Made by a program: the position numbers and the translations under genes. Shown piece by piece: positions 51,742-59,374 of a stretch of DNA of 64,000 nucleotides; within the stretch, counting starts at the first letter, position 1, and each line of letters starts with the position of its first letter. This DNA comes from Mycobacterium branderi (GTDB lineage: Bacteria; Actinomycetota; Actinomycetes; Mycobacteriales; Mycobacteriaceae). The notes beneath the pieces were generated by a model, which was not told the DNA's origin, searched no databases, and saw nothing but the letters and a program-made list of their open reading frames with translations. Where the stretch lies: NCBI RefSeq assembly GCF_010728725.1, contig NZ_AP022607.1:620001-684000 (forward strand). The letters run 5' to 3'.

Positions 51742-52203
51742 TCATTTACTCCGGGACATCAACACGTCCAATAACCGAGCCGGCCCATCGGTGGGGTTTC
51801 GCCAGGCATGGTTGGCGCCCTGCAGGACCACGGCATCACCGCCGTTCAACTCGACGGTGTCCCGGTCGAGATCCAGCAAGACTGTCCCCCGCAAGATGAA
51901 GACGAAGTCGACGGTTTTGGTTACGTGGAATCCGCGCGAGTCCATTCCCGGCGCAGCGTTGTCATCGCTCTGCATGCCCTTGCGCGCAGGCAGCTCGCTC
52001 AAATACCAGGCGGCACCGCCCACGGGCGGCTGCGCTGGACGAAAGATGCGTTGTGCATCAATGGTGTCGAGCCACGCCTGGTTGGTTTTCGGATCATCGA
52101 TCCATAGGCACCCGGTGTCCGGGATTGTCTCGTCTGACGCCACGAAAGACTTCCCGTCGGCGTCCACGGCGACGACCACCCGCCTCACGACGAGCGCCCG
52201 CAC
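51742..52203 (-). CDS. Cupin-domain protein
   Basis: Small cupin of 153 residues. LVVRRVVVAVDADGKSFVASDE at the start matches the usual N-terminus of this cupin group. The beta-barrel motif includes TVDFVFILRGTVLLDLDRDTVELNGGDAVVLQGANHAWRNP, where the final His is a metal ligand. The family includes dioxygenases and isomerases; many are uncharacterised. GTG 52203 is chosen because the conserved part begins there; the longer frame overlaps the P450 gene and lacks a good start. It follows the P450 by 49 nt, so they are probably co-transcribed. Confidence 0.78.
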   Translation of the reverse strand: MRALVVRRVVVAVDADGKSFVASDETIPDTGCLWIDDPKTNQAWLDTIDAQRIFRPAQPPVGGAAWYLSELPARKGMQSDDNAAPGMDSRGFHVTKTVDFVFILRGTVLLDLDRDTVELNGGDAVVLQGANHAWRNPTDGPARLLDVLMSRSK

Positions 52204-52252
52204 CCACGAGCGGCGAGCACTGACGTCCCCGACGGGAATGTCGCCGATCCGG

Positions 52253-53461
52253 TCATCGACGCTTGAAAGTGATTGGAACCGCGGCAGGTTCCCTGATGAA
52301 CGAGATGTGGTACTCGACCTCGGCACCCTCCTGCAGCCTGATGTCATCGAGGCGGCGCAGGATCTCCTCGAGTGCGATCCGCAGGTTCATGCGGGCCAAG
52401 TTTGAACCCACACAGCGGTGCGGCCCTACACCAAAGGCGATGTATCGCTTGTTGGCTCGCTCCAGATCGAAGGAATCGGGATTGGCGAACACCTCTTCGT
52501 CGCGGTTGGCCGAGGCCCAATACATCATGATCCGGTCGCCCTTCTTGATCTGGCGACCGCCTACCTCGACATCCCGCGTGGCCGTGCGGGCGATAGCGAC
52601 CATCGGAGCGTTAAGGCGCAGCAGCTCTTCGATCGCCGGCGGGATCAGCTCAGGTTTGGTGCGCAGCAGCGCCGGGATCGCCGGGTCGCGGCAGAACTCG
52701 ATGATCATCTGCCCAAGCGCCCCGCCGGTCGTGTCGAGCCCGCCGACGATCAGCAGCTGAAGGATGCCCAGGATTTCCGTGCGGTTGATCGGCTGCCCTT
52801 CGATTTCGGCCTTCAAAAGCCCATCGACGATGTCCCCCCTGGGCGGTTGCTTCTGGCGCTGATCCACAAAGTCGTTGATCCACTGCACCGTGCCGCCCCA
52901 GGCTTGCGCCGCATCGGGATGGTTGGGCAGCGTGGCGACCGTCGCCATGTCAGCCAGGCGTCCGACATCATCACTCGGAGCATTGAGGATCAGCTCGAAT
53001 AACGTGACGGCCGGAAATGGCTGGGCGAAGGCTTTCATGAATTCACATTGCCCACTATCGATGAACTTATCGATCAACCCGACCGCGATCGCACGGACCT
53101 CCTGCTCTCGGCGGGCGACAGCTTCGGGCGTCAAATAGGGGCTGATCAGTTTCTTGTAGACGCGTTGCAGCGGCGGATCGACTTCTACCGGAATGTTCGG
53201 TATCCCCCCAGGCGGGAGCGGGGGCACCGCGACACCTTCAGACGACGTGAATGTCTCCCAGTCCTGGGCTATTTTGAAGATGTCCTCATATTTTGTGATG
53301 ACCCAAAACCCGCCATAGTTGTCACTGTGGGCGACCGGGCAGATCTCACGCATGCGGGCAAGAAATTCCGGCAGCGCGGCGCCAAGATCTGTGGACATGT
53401 GGTCGAAATGGTTGGTCAACCAATCATCAGTGATCGGGCACGCGGGCTGCGACGTTTTCAT
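52253..53461 (-). CDS. Cytochrome P450
   Basis: P450 of 402 residues. The I-helix motif is VGGLDTTGG, the K-helix EELLRLNA, and the heme loop AFGVGPHRCVGSNLAR with Cys350. The GVGPHRCxGSxLAR loop is typical of actinobacterial P450s near terpene and sterol genes. It is the fourth P450 in the window and the only one associated with the TetR regulator. ATG 53461 is preceded by purine-rich repeats (AGGTAGGTAGG). Its promoter, at 53651-53679 on the minus strand, is TTGAAC, 17 nt, TATGTT with an operator copy in the spacer. It is divergent from the AveC-like gene. Confidence 0.93.
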   Translation of the reverse strand: MKTSQPACPITDDWLTNHFDHMSTDLGAALPEFLARMREICPVAHSDNYGGFWVITKYEDIFKIAQDWETFTSSEGVAVPPLPPGGIPNIPVEVDPPLQRVYKKLISPYLTPEAVARREQEVRAIAVGLIDKFIDSGQCEFMKAFAQPFPAVTLFELILNAPSDDVGRLADMATVATLPNHPDAAQAWGGTVQWINDFVDQRQKQPPRGDIVDGLLKAEIEGQPINRTEILGILQLLIVGGLDTTGGALGQMIIEFCRDPAIPALLRTKPELIPPAIEELLRLNAPMVAIARTATRDVEVGGRQIKKGDRIMMYWASANRDEEVFANPDSFDLERANKRYIAFGVGPHRCVGSNLARMNLRIALEEILRRLDDIRLQEGAEVEYHISFIREPAAVPITFKRR

Positions 53462-53650
53462 GTCTTACCTACCTACCTCTGTGGGGTGGTCTGCTGGGCG
53501 TTCCGGGGGAGCACCGCCCGGTTCGAAGTGCCGCCGATCCGGCGGCGAACTGCAGAGAATGAGTTGGTTCCAGTCGAACATCGTCGGCCCCAAACGCCAA
53601 GAGCGGACAAACGATACGGCCTTCCTGCACCAGCTCACCTGGACTATTAG

Positions 53651-53716
53651 AACATACACTAGTCACAGTGTCAGTTCAATAGTCACATTGACTTACCAGA
53701 TCGGCAGTCTTAGTGT
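53651..53716. promoter_or_regulatory. Divergent promoters with two TetR-type operator copies
   Basis: Minus strand: TTGAAC (53679-53674), 17 nt, TATGTT (53656-53651) for the P450. Plus strand: TTGACT (53688-53693), 17 nt, TAGTGT (53711-53716) for the AveC-like gene. Operator copies AGTCACAGTGTCA (53661-53673) and AGTCACATTGACT (53681-53693) are 20 bp apart: one sits in the P450 spacer, the other covers the opposite -35. The rest of 53462-53753 shows nothing else. Confidence 0.7.
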
Positions 53717-53753
53717 TTGATCCACTCGCGGGACCGCAATCCAGGGAGATGTG

Positions 53754-54824
53754 ATGGCGACGCGCTTCTCGTCCACGGCCTCGACTCCGGCGCCGGCTTC
53801 CGCACAGGCGCTCCCGGACTCACGGCTTCGGCCGCTTCATTACTGGTCGGCGCTGGGAGCGATCTTCGCGGCAGTGCAGATCTACGTTTACGTATCGTGG
53901 ATCGTCTCCGGCGACGCCTACCGCCAGCCAACCGGCGCCGATCCGGTGCCGAGCGCCGTCAAGGCCGCGGCATGGATCATGCAGGCGGTGTGCCTCCTGG
54001 CAGCCGTCTGCCTGGTGATCTATCTGTGGCGGCGCTCCCGGCGCGAGGGAAAGCTCGCGTGGGACACACTTGTAGCGATCGCATTTGCCGGCGCGTACTG
54101 GATGGACCCCGTCCTCAATTTCGCCCGGCCAACCTTCTTCTACAACTCCTACCTGATCAACTTCGGGTCCTGGACGTCGCATATCCCCGGGTGGCTCAGT
54201 CCCAACGCCGGCAACCTCCCCGAACCGATCCTGATGATCGGACCGCTCTACGCATGGTTATTCGTGTTGTTCGGAATACTGTTCTGCGCCATGGCCCGTC
54301 GGCTGCACCGCATACGGCCCAACATCGGCAAGGTCGGGATATTCCTTACCGGTGTCGTCGTCTTCGGGATCTTCGACCTGGTGATGGAGGGCATCTTCGT
54401 CCAGACCCGGCTGTTTGCCTACCCCGGCGTGATCGGCACCCTGTCCATGTTCCCCGGCCAGGTCTACCAGTTCCCGATCTATGAGGCCTTCATCGGCGGC
54501 ATTAACGCCTCGGTCGTCGGGATGATCCGGCTGACCCGAGACGACCACGGTCACTCCGTGATCGAGCGCGGTGCTGAAGGACTTCAAGTCGGAGCGCGGG
54601 TCAAGACGACCCTTCGCATTCTGGCGTTCATTGGCCTGGCAAACACGATGTGGGTGGTGATGAACATCGTGTACGTCGGAAACAGTTTCTACATCGACAA
54701 CGTGCCGCACTACCCCAGCTATCTCAACAACGACATTTGCGGCGTTCGGGTTGCGGTGCCATGCCCTGGCCCGGGTGTCCCCATCCTGATCGACAACACC
54801 CCCCATCGACTGAATCCCCGATGA
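53754..54824 (+). CDS. AveC-like (spirocyclase family) membrane protein
   Basis: Membrane protein of 356 residues with about 8 hydrophobic segments: HYWSALGAIFAAVQIYVYVS, WIMQAVCLLAAVCLVIYLW, PLYAWLFVLFGILFCAM, VGIFLTGVVVFGIFDLVMEG and LRILAFIGLANTMWVVMNIV among them. The pattern, including AYWMDPVLNFARPTFFYNSY and FPGQVYQFPIYEAF, matches my memory of the spirocyclase AveC family, named for an avermectin spiroketal cyclase/dehydratase and often next to P450s in mycobacteria. It may cyclise, dehydrate or move a hydrophobic substrate. ATG 53754 after AGGGAG is preferred over GTG 53751. The TetR gene follows by 124 nt. Confidence 0.75.
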   Translation: MATRFSSTASTPAPASAQALPDSRLRPLHYWSALGAIFAAVQIYVYVSWIVSGDAYRQPTGADPVPSAVKAAAWIMQAVCLLAAVCLVIYLWRRSRREGKLAWDTLVAIAFAGAYWMDPVLNFARPTFFYNSYLINFGSWTSHIPGWLSPNAGNLPEPILMIGPLYAWLFVLFGILFCAMARRLHRIRPNIGKVGIFLTGVVVFGIFDLVMEGIFVQTRLFAYPGVIGTLSMFPGQVYQFPIYEAFIGGINASVVGMIRLTRDDHGHSVIERGAEGLQVGARVKTTLRILAFIGLANTMWVVMNIVYVGNSFYIDNVPHYPSYLNNDICGVRVAVPCPGPGVPILIDNTPHRLNPR

Positions 54825-54933
54825 CGCCGGCCGGCCACCATCCACAGCGCCGGCCGCCGACACCACGATCGCGACGGAGTCGCACAGCGCGAACGAATGG
54901 CTTGATACCTCAGTGGTCAGCGTGTCGTGTGAG

Positions 54934-54948
54934 TGTACAGTGTCAGTT
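54934..54948 (+). promoter_or_regulatory. TetR-gene operator overlapping a leaderless promoter
   Basis: TGTACAGTGTCAGTT (54934-54948) shares the exact 12-mer ACAGTGTCAGTT with the operator at 53661-53677. It overlaps the probable -10 TACAGT (54936-54941) and ends at the GTG start codon (54949), so transcription would begin about at the start codon. This suggests an autoregulated leaderless mRNA. Confidence 0.55.
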
Positions 54949-55632
54949 GTGTCTCCAGACAGTGCGCGCCCGAAGGCTCAACCACGCCTGAAGCAAAGCC
55001 GGGGCAGCACACGGGGCCTACGCCAGGAGTATCAGCTGCTCACCAGGCGCCGACTTCTCGACGCGGCTCTTGAGGTATTCGATAAGCAGGGATACGGCGG
55101 GGCGACGGTGGAGGGGATCCACAGCACGGCCGGTGTCGCACGGGCGACCTTCTACCTGCACTTCAAGAACAAGATGGAGATCGTGCAATGCCTGACCGAA
55201 GAGATTCGGCCAAGCGTGGCAACGCTATACAACGACCTGGATCGGGCGATCACTGCCGAGGGCGCCGATACCACGCAGGCCGTCCGCCAATGGCTTGTTC
55301 AGGCTCTCGCCTGGTATGAGGAGCCTGCGCACAGAATCATGGGTTTTGTGTGGCAAGAACTCTCGGTCGAAGTCGACAGCGTGGTGGCGCGCGGTATCTC
55401 CGTCGACGAGCACATGCCCAACTATCTCGCCTTGTGGCCCCGGCGACTTCGTGACTCGGCACGAACTCGGCTCATCCTGCTTAGCCACCTGTTGTCGCGC
55501 GCGTACTTCCTGTCCGAGCACCACGTGCTACCCACCGACGAGAATCTCATGCTTGATTCGCTGGCCGATCTGTGGGTCTCGGGTCTTTTCCCTTCCTCGA
55601 AGACGCCTCTGAAGCGACGAAAAAGTAGTTGA
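54949..55632 (+). CDS. TetR-family transcriptional regulator
   Basis: Repressor of 227 residues. A basic N-terminal extension of about 30 residues precedes the HTH domain: TRRRLLDAALEVFDKQGYGG, then ATVEGIHSTAGVARATFYLHF with the family T-x-x-x-I-x-x-x-A-G-V-x-x-x-T-x-Y-x-x-F pattern. The C-terminal 130 residues form the helical ligand domain. GTG 54949 is chosen because it follows the operator directly; GTG 54940 is an alternative. The shared 12-mer in its own promoter and in the P450/AveC-like region makes it the likely regulator of both (inference). Confidence 0.9.
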   Translation: MSPDSARPKAQPRLKQSRGSTRGLRQEYQLLTRRRLLDAALEVFDKQGYGGATVEGIHSTAGVARATFYLHFKNKMEIVQCLTEEIRPSVATLYNDLDRAITAEGADTTQAVRQWLVQALAWYEEPAHRIMGFVWQELSVEVDSVVARGISVDEHMPNYLALWPRRLRDSARTRLILLSHLLSRAYFLSEHHVLPTDENLMLDSLADLWVSGLFPSSKTPLKRRKSS

Positions 55633-55761
55633 TCGGCTTGCAGCGCAACCGGTTCTTCCGATCGGCAAGTTGCTGATTGCTTTCACGTGGCCGGCGGGGT
55701 GTCTCGCTTCGACTTCGACATCATCGGTCCACCGTGTGCACTGAGCAGCACCGCCCGAAGC

Positions 55762-55803
55762 TTGACACCCGCGCTACAAGATCAATATTCTACTGAATAG
55801 ACA
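55762..55803 (+). promoter_or_regulatory. Promoter and 14-bp box of the hydrolase gene
   Basis: TTGACA (55762-55767), 18 nt, TATTCT (55786-55791). The box CTACTGAATAGACA (55790-55803) starts at the fifth base of the -10. A near-identical box in the same position is found at 62856-62869 before a Baeyer-Villiger gene. Confidence 0.6.
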
Positions 55804-55843
55804 TTGTGTACGTCCAATTTGCTCAACTCCGAAAGACCAGCGA

Positions 55844-56656
55844 ATGTCGAGTGATACTGGTCGTCTGCCGACGAGTTGCGCTTGCAAGGACGCGCGCCAG
55901 CCGGTGCCACCGGCGCTAACCGAGCAACCGGTACTCGTGTTCGTGCACGGTGGCGTACACACTGGTGCCTGCTGGGACGAAACCATCGACGCCATCACCG
56001 CCGTGAGACCCGACATCGAGAGTCTCGTGATCGATTGGCCCGGAAGACGCGCAGTTGCAGGTGATTTGGCAACACTCACCATCGAAGGGTGCGTGGCAAG
56101 TGTGTGTGAGCAGATCCGGCAGCACCTCGAGGCGGAACAGAACCGCCGGATCACGTTGGTCGGCCATTCCCTTGCGGGGGTGATCTTGCCCGGTGTGGTG
56201 CAAAAGCTCGGCGCTCACTGTGTGGAACAGGTCATCTTTGTAGCTTCGTGCATTCCGCCGCCGGGACAATGTGTCATTGATACGCTGCCGTTCGGCCTCA
56301 AGCGCGTTGCTCGCTACCTCGCTCACCGATCGCCGGTATTTGCCACCCCATGGGCCGTGCAGCATTTTTTCTTCGGCAACGGCGCCACTCGCCGGCAACG
56401 CCAACGCATGCGCGAACACCTTTGTAGCGAAGCCTCAACGCTGTTGTCCGAAGTTCCTGTTGCATTGGTTCCCGACTCGGTTCGCACCAGTTGGGTGTTG
56501 ACTGCGCGCGACCGTGCGCTGCCTCCGGCATTGCAACGCAAGTTCATCGACAACCTGGGCGGCGTCGACGAGGCGGCCGTGATCGACGCCGGACACGAAG
56601 CGATGTTCACCCATCCGCACGAACTCGCGGAAACGATCACCCGACTCGTGACATGA
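55844..56656 (+). CDS. Alpha/beta hydrolase
   Basis: Alpha/beta-fold hydrolase of 270 residues. LVFVHGGVHTGACWDETI is the oxyanion-hole start, VIDWPGRRA follows, the nucleophile elbow is TLVGHSLAGVI with the Ser, and DAGHEAMFTHP carries the catalytic His. It would hydrolyse an ester, lactone or similar compound. The N-terminal 25 residues contain CACKDA and are not clearly a signal peptide. It is a single-gene unit controlled by the 14-bp box that also precedes the Baeyer-Villiger operon at 62.8 kb, so it may open the lactones that operon makes. Confidence 0.85.
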   Translation: MSSDTGRLPTSCACKDARQPVPPALTEQPVLVFVHGGVHTGACWDETIDAITAVRPDIESLVIDWPGRRAVAGDLATLTIEGCVASVCEQIRQHLEAEQNRRITLVGHSLAGVILPGVVQKLGAHCVEQVIFVASCIPPPGQCVIDTLPFGLKRVARYLAHRSPVFATPWAVQHFFFGNGATRRQRQRMREHLCSEASTLLSEVPVALVPDSVRTSWVLTARDRALPPALQRKFIDNLGGVDEAAVIDAGHEAMFTHPHELAETITRLVT

Positions 56657-56690
56657 GCACCACGAGGGTGCCCGGCGGCGACGGTAAAGC

Positions 56691-58049
56691 TTACCGGCCT
56701 CGACGGCCCGGCCCCTCCACTCCGATGGCGGGTGCCGCCGATCGGTCGCCGGTTGCAATCACCCCCAGCAGTGCGGGCCGACACAGCAGGGCGACGACCC
56801 ATGTCAGGGCGATGACTAGCACGAATGCGGCGCGCACATTGAGCAGATCCGTGATGCCGCCGAGAACTGCGGCGGCGACAGGACGAGACCCGAGGAAAGC
56901 GACCAGCCAAAGCGCCATGATCCTGCCCCGCAACTCGTCGGGTGTGCGCTCCTGGACCACGGTGCTCAGGCCCGTCATCGCCCAGCCGAAACCTGCGCCG
57001 GCAACAGCGAAACCGCTAAGTGCCATTGCCGAGAGCGGCGCAGTGGCAAGGATTAAAGCCCCGGTGGCCAGTAGCCACAGCCCGATCAGCGATACCCGTA
57101 CTGAGGCCAGTCGGCCCTTCAGAACTGCCAAGAAAGCCATACCGACCGCAGCGCCGATGCCGAAAGCCGCTGACAATGCTCCCACCAGACGTGTGCCGCC
57201 GCTGAGCTGTTGCGCCATGGACGGCGTCAGGGTGATCGATGAGTCAGAAGCGAACCCGACGGTGGCGACGGCCAGTAGCGCCAGCAAGAGGACGCGGTCA
57301 CGCCGGACGTACTGCAGTCCCGCCCGGACTCGTCGGTCGGTGTGCGACTGTTGCTCAGTGCGCCTCGGAAAGCGCACGATCACAAGGAAAATCACGAATA
57401 CGAAATGCAGCCCGGAAGCGGCGGCGAATCCGGCCGATGGGTTGAAGTGAGCCGTGAGGAATGCACCGACTGCCGGCCCGGCTATGCGCCCAACGGTCAT
57501 CGGGAGGTTGTCAAGTGCCATCGCAGTGGACAATTCGCCGTCGCGCAACAGGCTCGGCACGATCGACAGCATTGCTGGCCCGCCGACGGCGAACCCGATG
57601 CCGACAAGCACCGAGCCGGCCAGCACCGGCAGAGCGACGCGGTCGGTCGAAGCCGGCCGCAGCAGCGCAAGCCACAGCGCGATCGAGCCGGACCCGGCGA
57701 CGCACAACACCCTGCCCAGCAATATCTGGCGGGCGGGGTTGCCGTGGTCGGCCCACTTGCCGCTTGTCGGGCTGAAGATCAGCTGGGGACCGAACTGGGC
57801 GATGCCGGCCAGCGCGACCATCAATGTGGAGTGGGTGGCGTCATACATCACGATCGCGGCCACGATGCCGTGCGTCCACACACCGATGACCGCGAACATC
57901 TTGCCCCAAAACAGCGCACCGAACATCGGGTCGAACATGAGCCGAAAGGCTCCGCGGGTTCGTGGTGAGCCGGCGGCGTAGGCGGTGGCGAGCGTTGGCC
58001 GGCCTCGGGGTGGTCGCACAGGTGCGGGCTCACCGGGATTCGGCATCAT
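56691..58049 (-). CDS. MFS transporter (EntS-like)
   Basis: Membrane protein of 452 residues with about 10-12 hydrophobic segments. A basic cytoplasmic N-terminus (PVRPPRGRPTLAT) precedes FGALFWGKMFAVIGVWTHG. GKWADHGNPARQILLGR is the loop 2-3 motif, and SPTSGKWADHG and GRIAGPAVGAFL fit the EntS/MFS_3 group. It probably exports a compound or intermediate. Its ATG overlaps the CoA-transferase stop (ATGA), so it is transcribed with the CoA transferase at 58046. It ends 34 bp from the convergent hydrolase gene. Confidence 0.85.
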   Translation of the reverse strand: MMPNPGEPAPVRPPRGRPTLATAYAAGSPRTRGAFRLMFDPMFGALFWGKMFAVIGVWTHGIVAAIVMYDATHSTLMVALAGIAQFGPQLIFSPTSGKWADHGNPARQILLGRVLCVAGSGSIALWLALLRPASTDRVALPVLAGSVLVGIGFAVGGPAMLSIVPSLLRDGELSTAMALDNLPMTVGRIAGPAVGAFLTAHFNPSAGFAAASGLHFVFVIFLVIVRFPRRTEQQSHTDRRVRAGLQYVRRDRVLLLALLAVATVGFASDSSITLTPSMAQQLSGGTRLVGALSAAFGIGAAVGMAFLAVLKGRLASVRVSLIGLWLLATGALILATAPLSAMALSGFAVAGAGFGWAMTGLSTVVQERTPDELRGRIMALWLVAFLGSRPVAAAVLGGITDLLNVRAAFVLVIALTWVVALLCRPALLGVIATGDRSAAPAIGVEGPGRRGR

Positions 58050-59263
58050 GAGTAGGCGGGTCCGATCGCGCCGCGTTGCCGCAGATCGCAGATCTCCTCG
58101 TCACTGATACCGAGTTCGGCCAGGACCGCATCGGTATGTTGCCCCAGTCCCGGGATTGCTCCCATCGGAGGTTCGAAGCCGGCGATGACCGGCGGCGGCA
58201 GCAGGGCCGCAACCGGACCGGCGGGCGTGTTGATCTGGCGCCAGCGGTCACGCGCAGCCAGTTGCGGATGCTGTAGTACTTCGCTGGGACGGTTGTAGCG
58301 GGCGTTGCCGATTTGGGCTGCGTCGGCGACCTTTTGCACGCTGGCCAGATCGTGTCGGGCACACCATGTCCCGACCGCCTCGTCGAGCAGGTCGCGGTGG
58401 GCGACCCGCCCGGCGTTGGTGCGGAATCTGTCATCTTGTGCTAAGTCCTCGCGCTGCAGGACATCCCGTGCAAGCCGCTGCCATTCACCGTCGTTCTGGG
58501 TGCCCAACACGACAATCTGATCGTCAGCTGTGCGATACGCGCCGTAGGGGGCAACGGCGGGTGAGCTCATACCGAGAGGCTGCTGGTCTATCCCCGAATG
58601 ACGGGTGTAATTCAAGTGATACCCCATTAACTCGGTCGCGGTATCGAACAAGCTGACCGCCACCGCCGGCATCGCGGCGGAGCGCCGGCTCTTGTTGCAC
58701 AACAAAGCCAAAATCGACAACGCGGCGTACAGACCCGAACACACGTCGGCGACTGGAGGTCCCGGCTTGGCCGGCGCGTCGGGATAACCGGTGACCGCAC
58801 ACGTTCCCGATTCCGCTTGGATCAGCAGGTCATATGCTCGCTTTTGCGACATCGGCCCGCCCGGCCCGTAGCCGTCGATCTCCACCGCAATCAGCTCCGG
58901 ATGGCGCACGGCGATGTCATCAGGGGCGATGCCGAGCCGCGCGGTGGATCCGGGCGCCAAGTTGGACACCAATGCGTCGGCGCGGTCGAGCAACCGGTGC
59001 AACACGGCGATACCGTCGGGTGATTTGAGATCCAGCGTCACCGACTCCTTGCCGCGGTTGACCCAGACGAAGTGCGCGGCAAGTCCATTGACGACGTCGT
59101 CGTAGTGGCGGGCGAAATCGCCGCCGCGCGGATTTTCGATCTTGATCACCCGGGCCCCGAAGTCAGCCAGTGTGCGGGTGCACATCGGTGCGGACACCGC
59201 CTGCTCCAGCGTGACCACCGTGATCCCCGCCAACGGCGCGGCAGCTGATGCGGCATCGCTCAT
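58046..59263 (-). CDS. CaiB/BaiF family CoA transferase
   Basis: Family III CoA transferase of 405 residues. PLAGITVVTLEQAVSAPMC, LADFGARVIKIENPRGGDFAR and NRGKESVTLDLKSPDG open the enzyme, and RAYDLLIQAESGT holds the CoA-carrying Asp. PVADVCSGLYAALSIL and MSSPAVAPYGAYRTADDQIV are typical. ATG 59263 gives the family N-terminus. It overlaps the MFS gene and lies 111 nt downstream of the Baeyer-Villiger gene at 59375, so it may transfer CoA to an acid from the opened ring. Confidence 0.92.
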   Translation of the reverse strand: MSDAASAAAPLAGITVVTLEQAVSAPMCTRTLADFGARVIKIENPRGGDFARHYDDVVNGLAAHFVWVNRGKESVTLDLKSPDGIAVLHRLLDRADALVSNLAPGSTARLGIAPDDIAVRHPELIAVEIDGYGPGGPMSQKRAYDLLIQAESGTCAVTGYPDAPAKPGPPVADVCSGLYAALSILALLCNKSRRSAAMPAVAVSLFDTATELMGYHLNYTRHSGIDQQPLGMSSPAVAPYGAYRTADDQIVVLGTQNDGEWQRLARDVLQREDLAQDDRFRTNAGRVAHRDLLDEAVGTWCARHDLASVQKVADAAQIGNARYNRPSEVLQHPQLAARDRWRQINTPAGPVAALLPPPVIAGFEPPMGAIPGLGQHTDAVLAELGISDEEICDLRQRGAIGPAYS

Positions 59264-59374
59264 GACGTCACCCGCGCCGCGGACCGCCGGCACACGCGCG
59301 GTGCGGTACCGAACAACCTCTCAGAAGTGTTGGGTGGCAAGACGGCTGCGAGATGCTAACGCCGATGACGGCGG

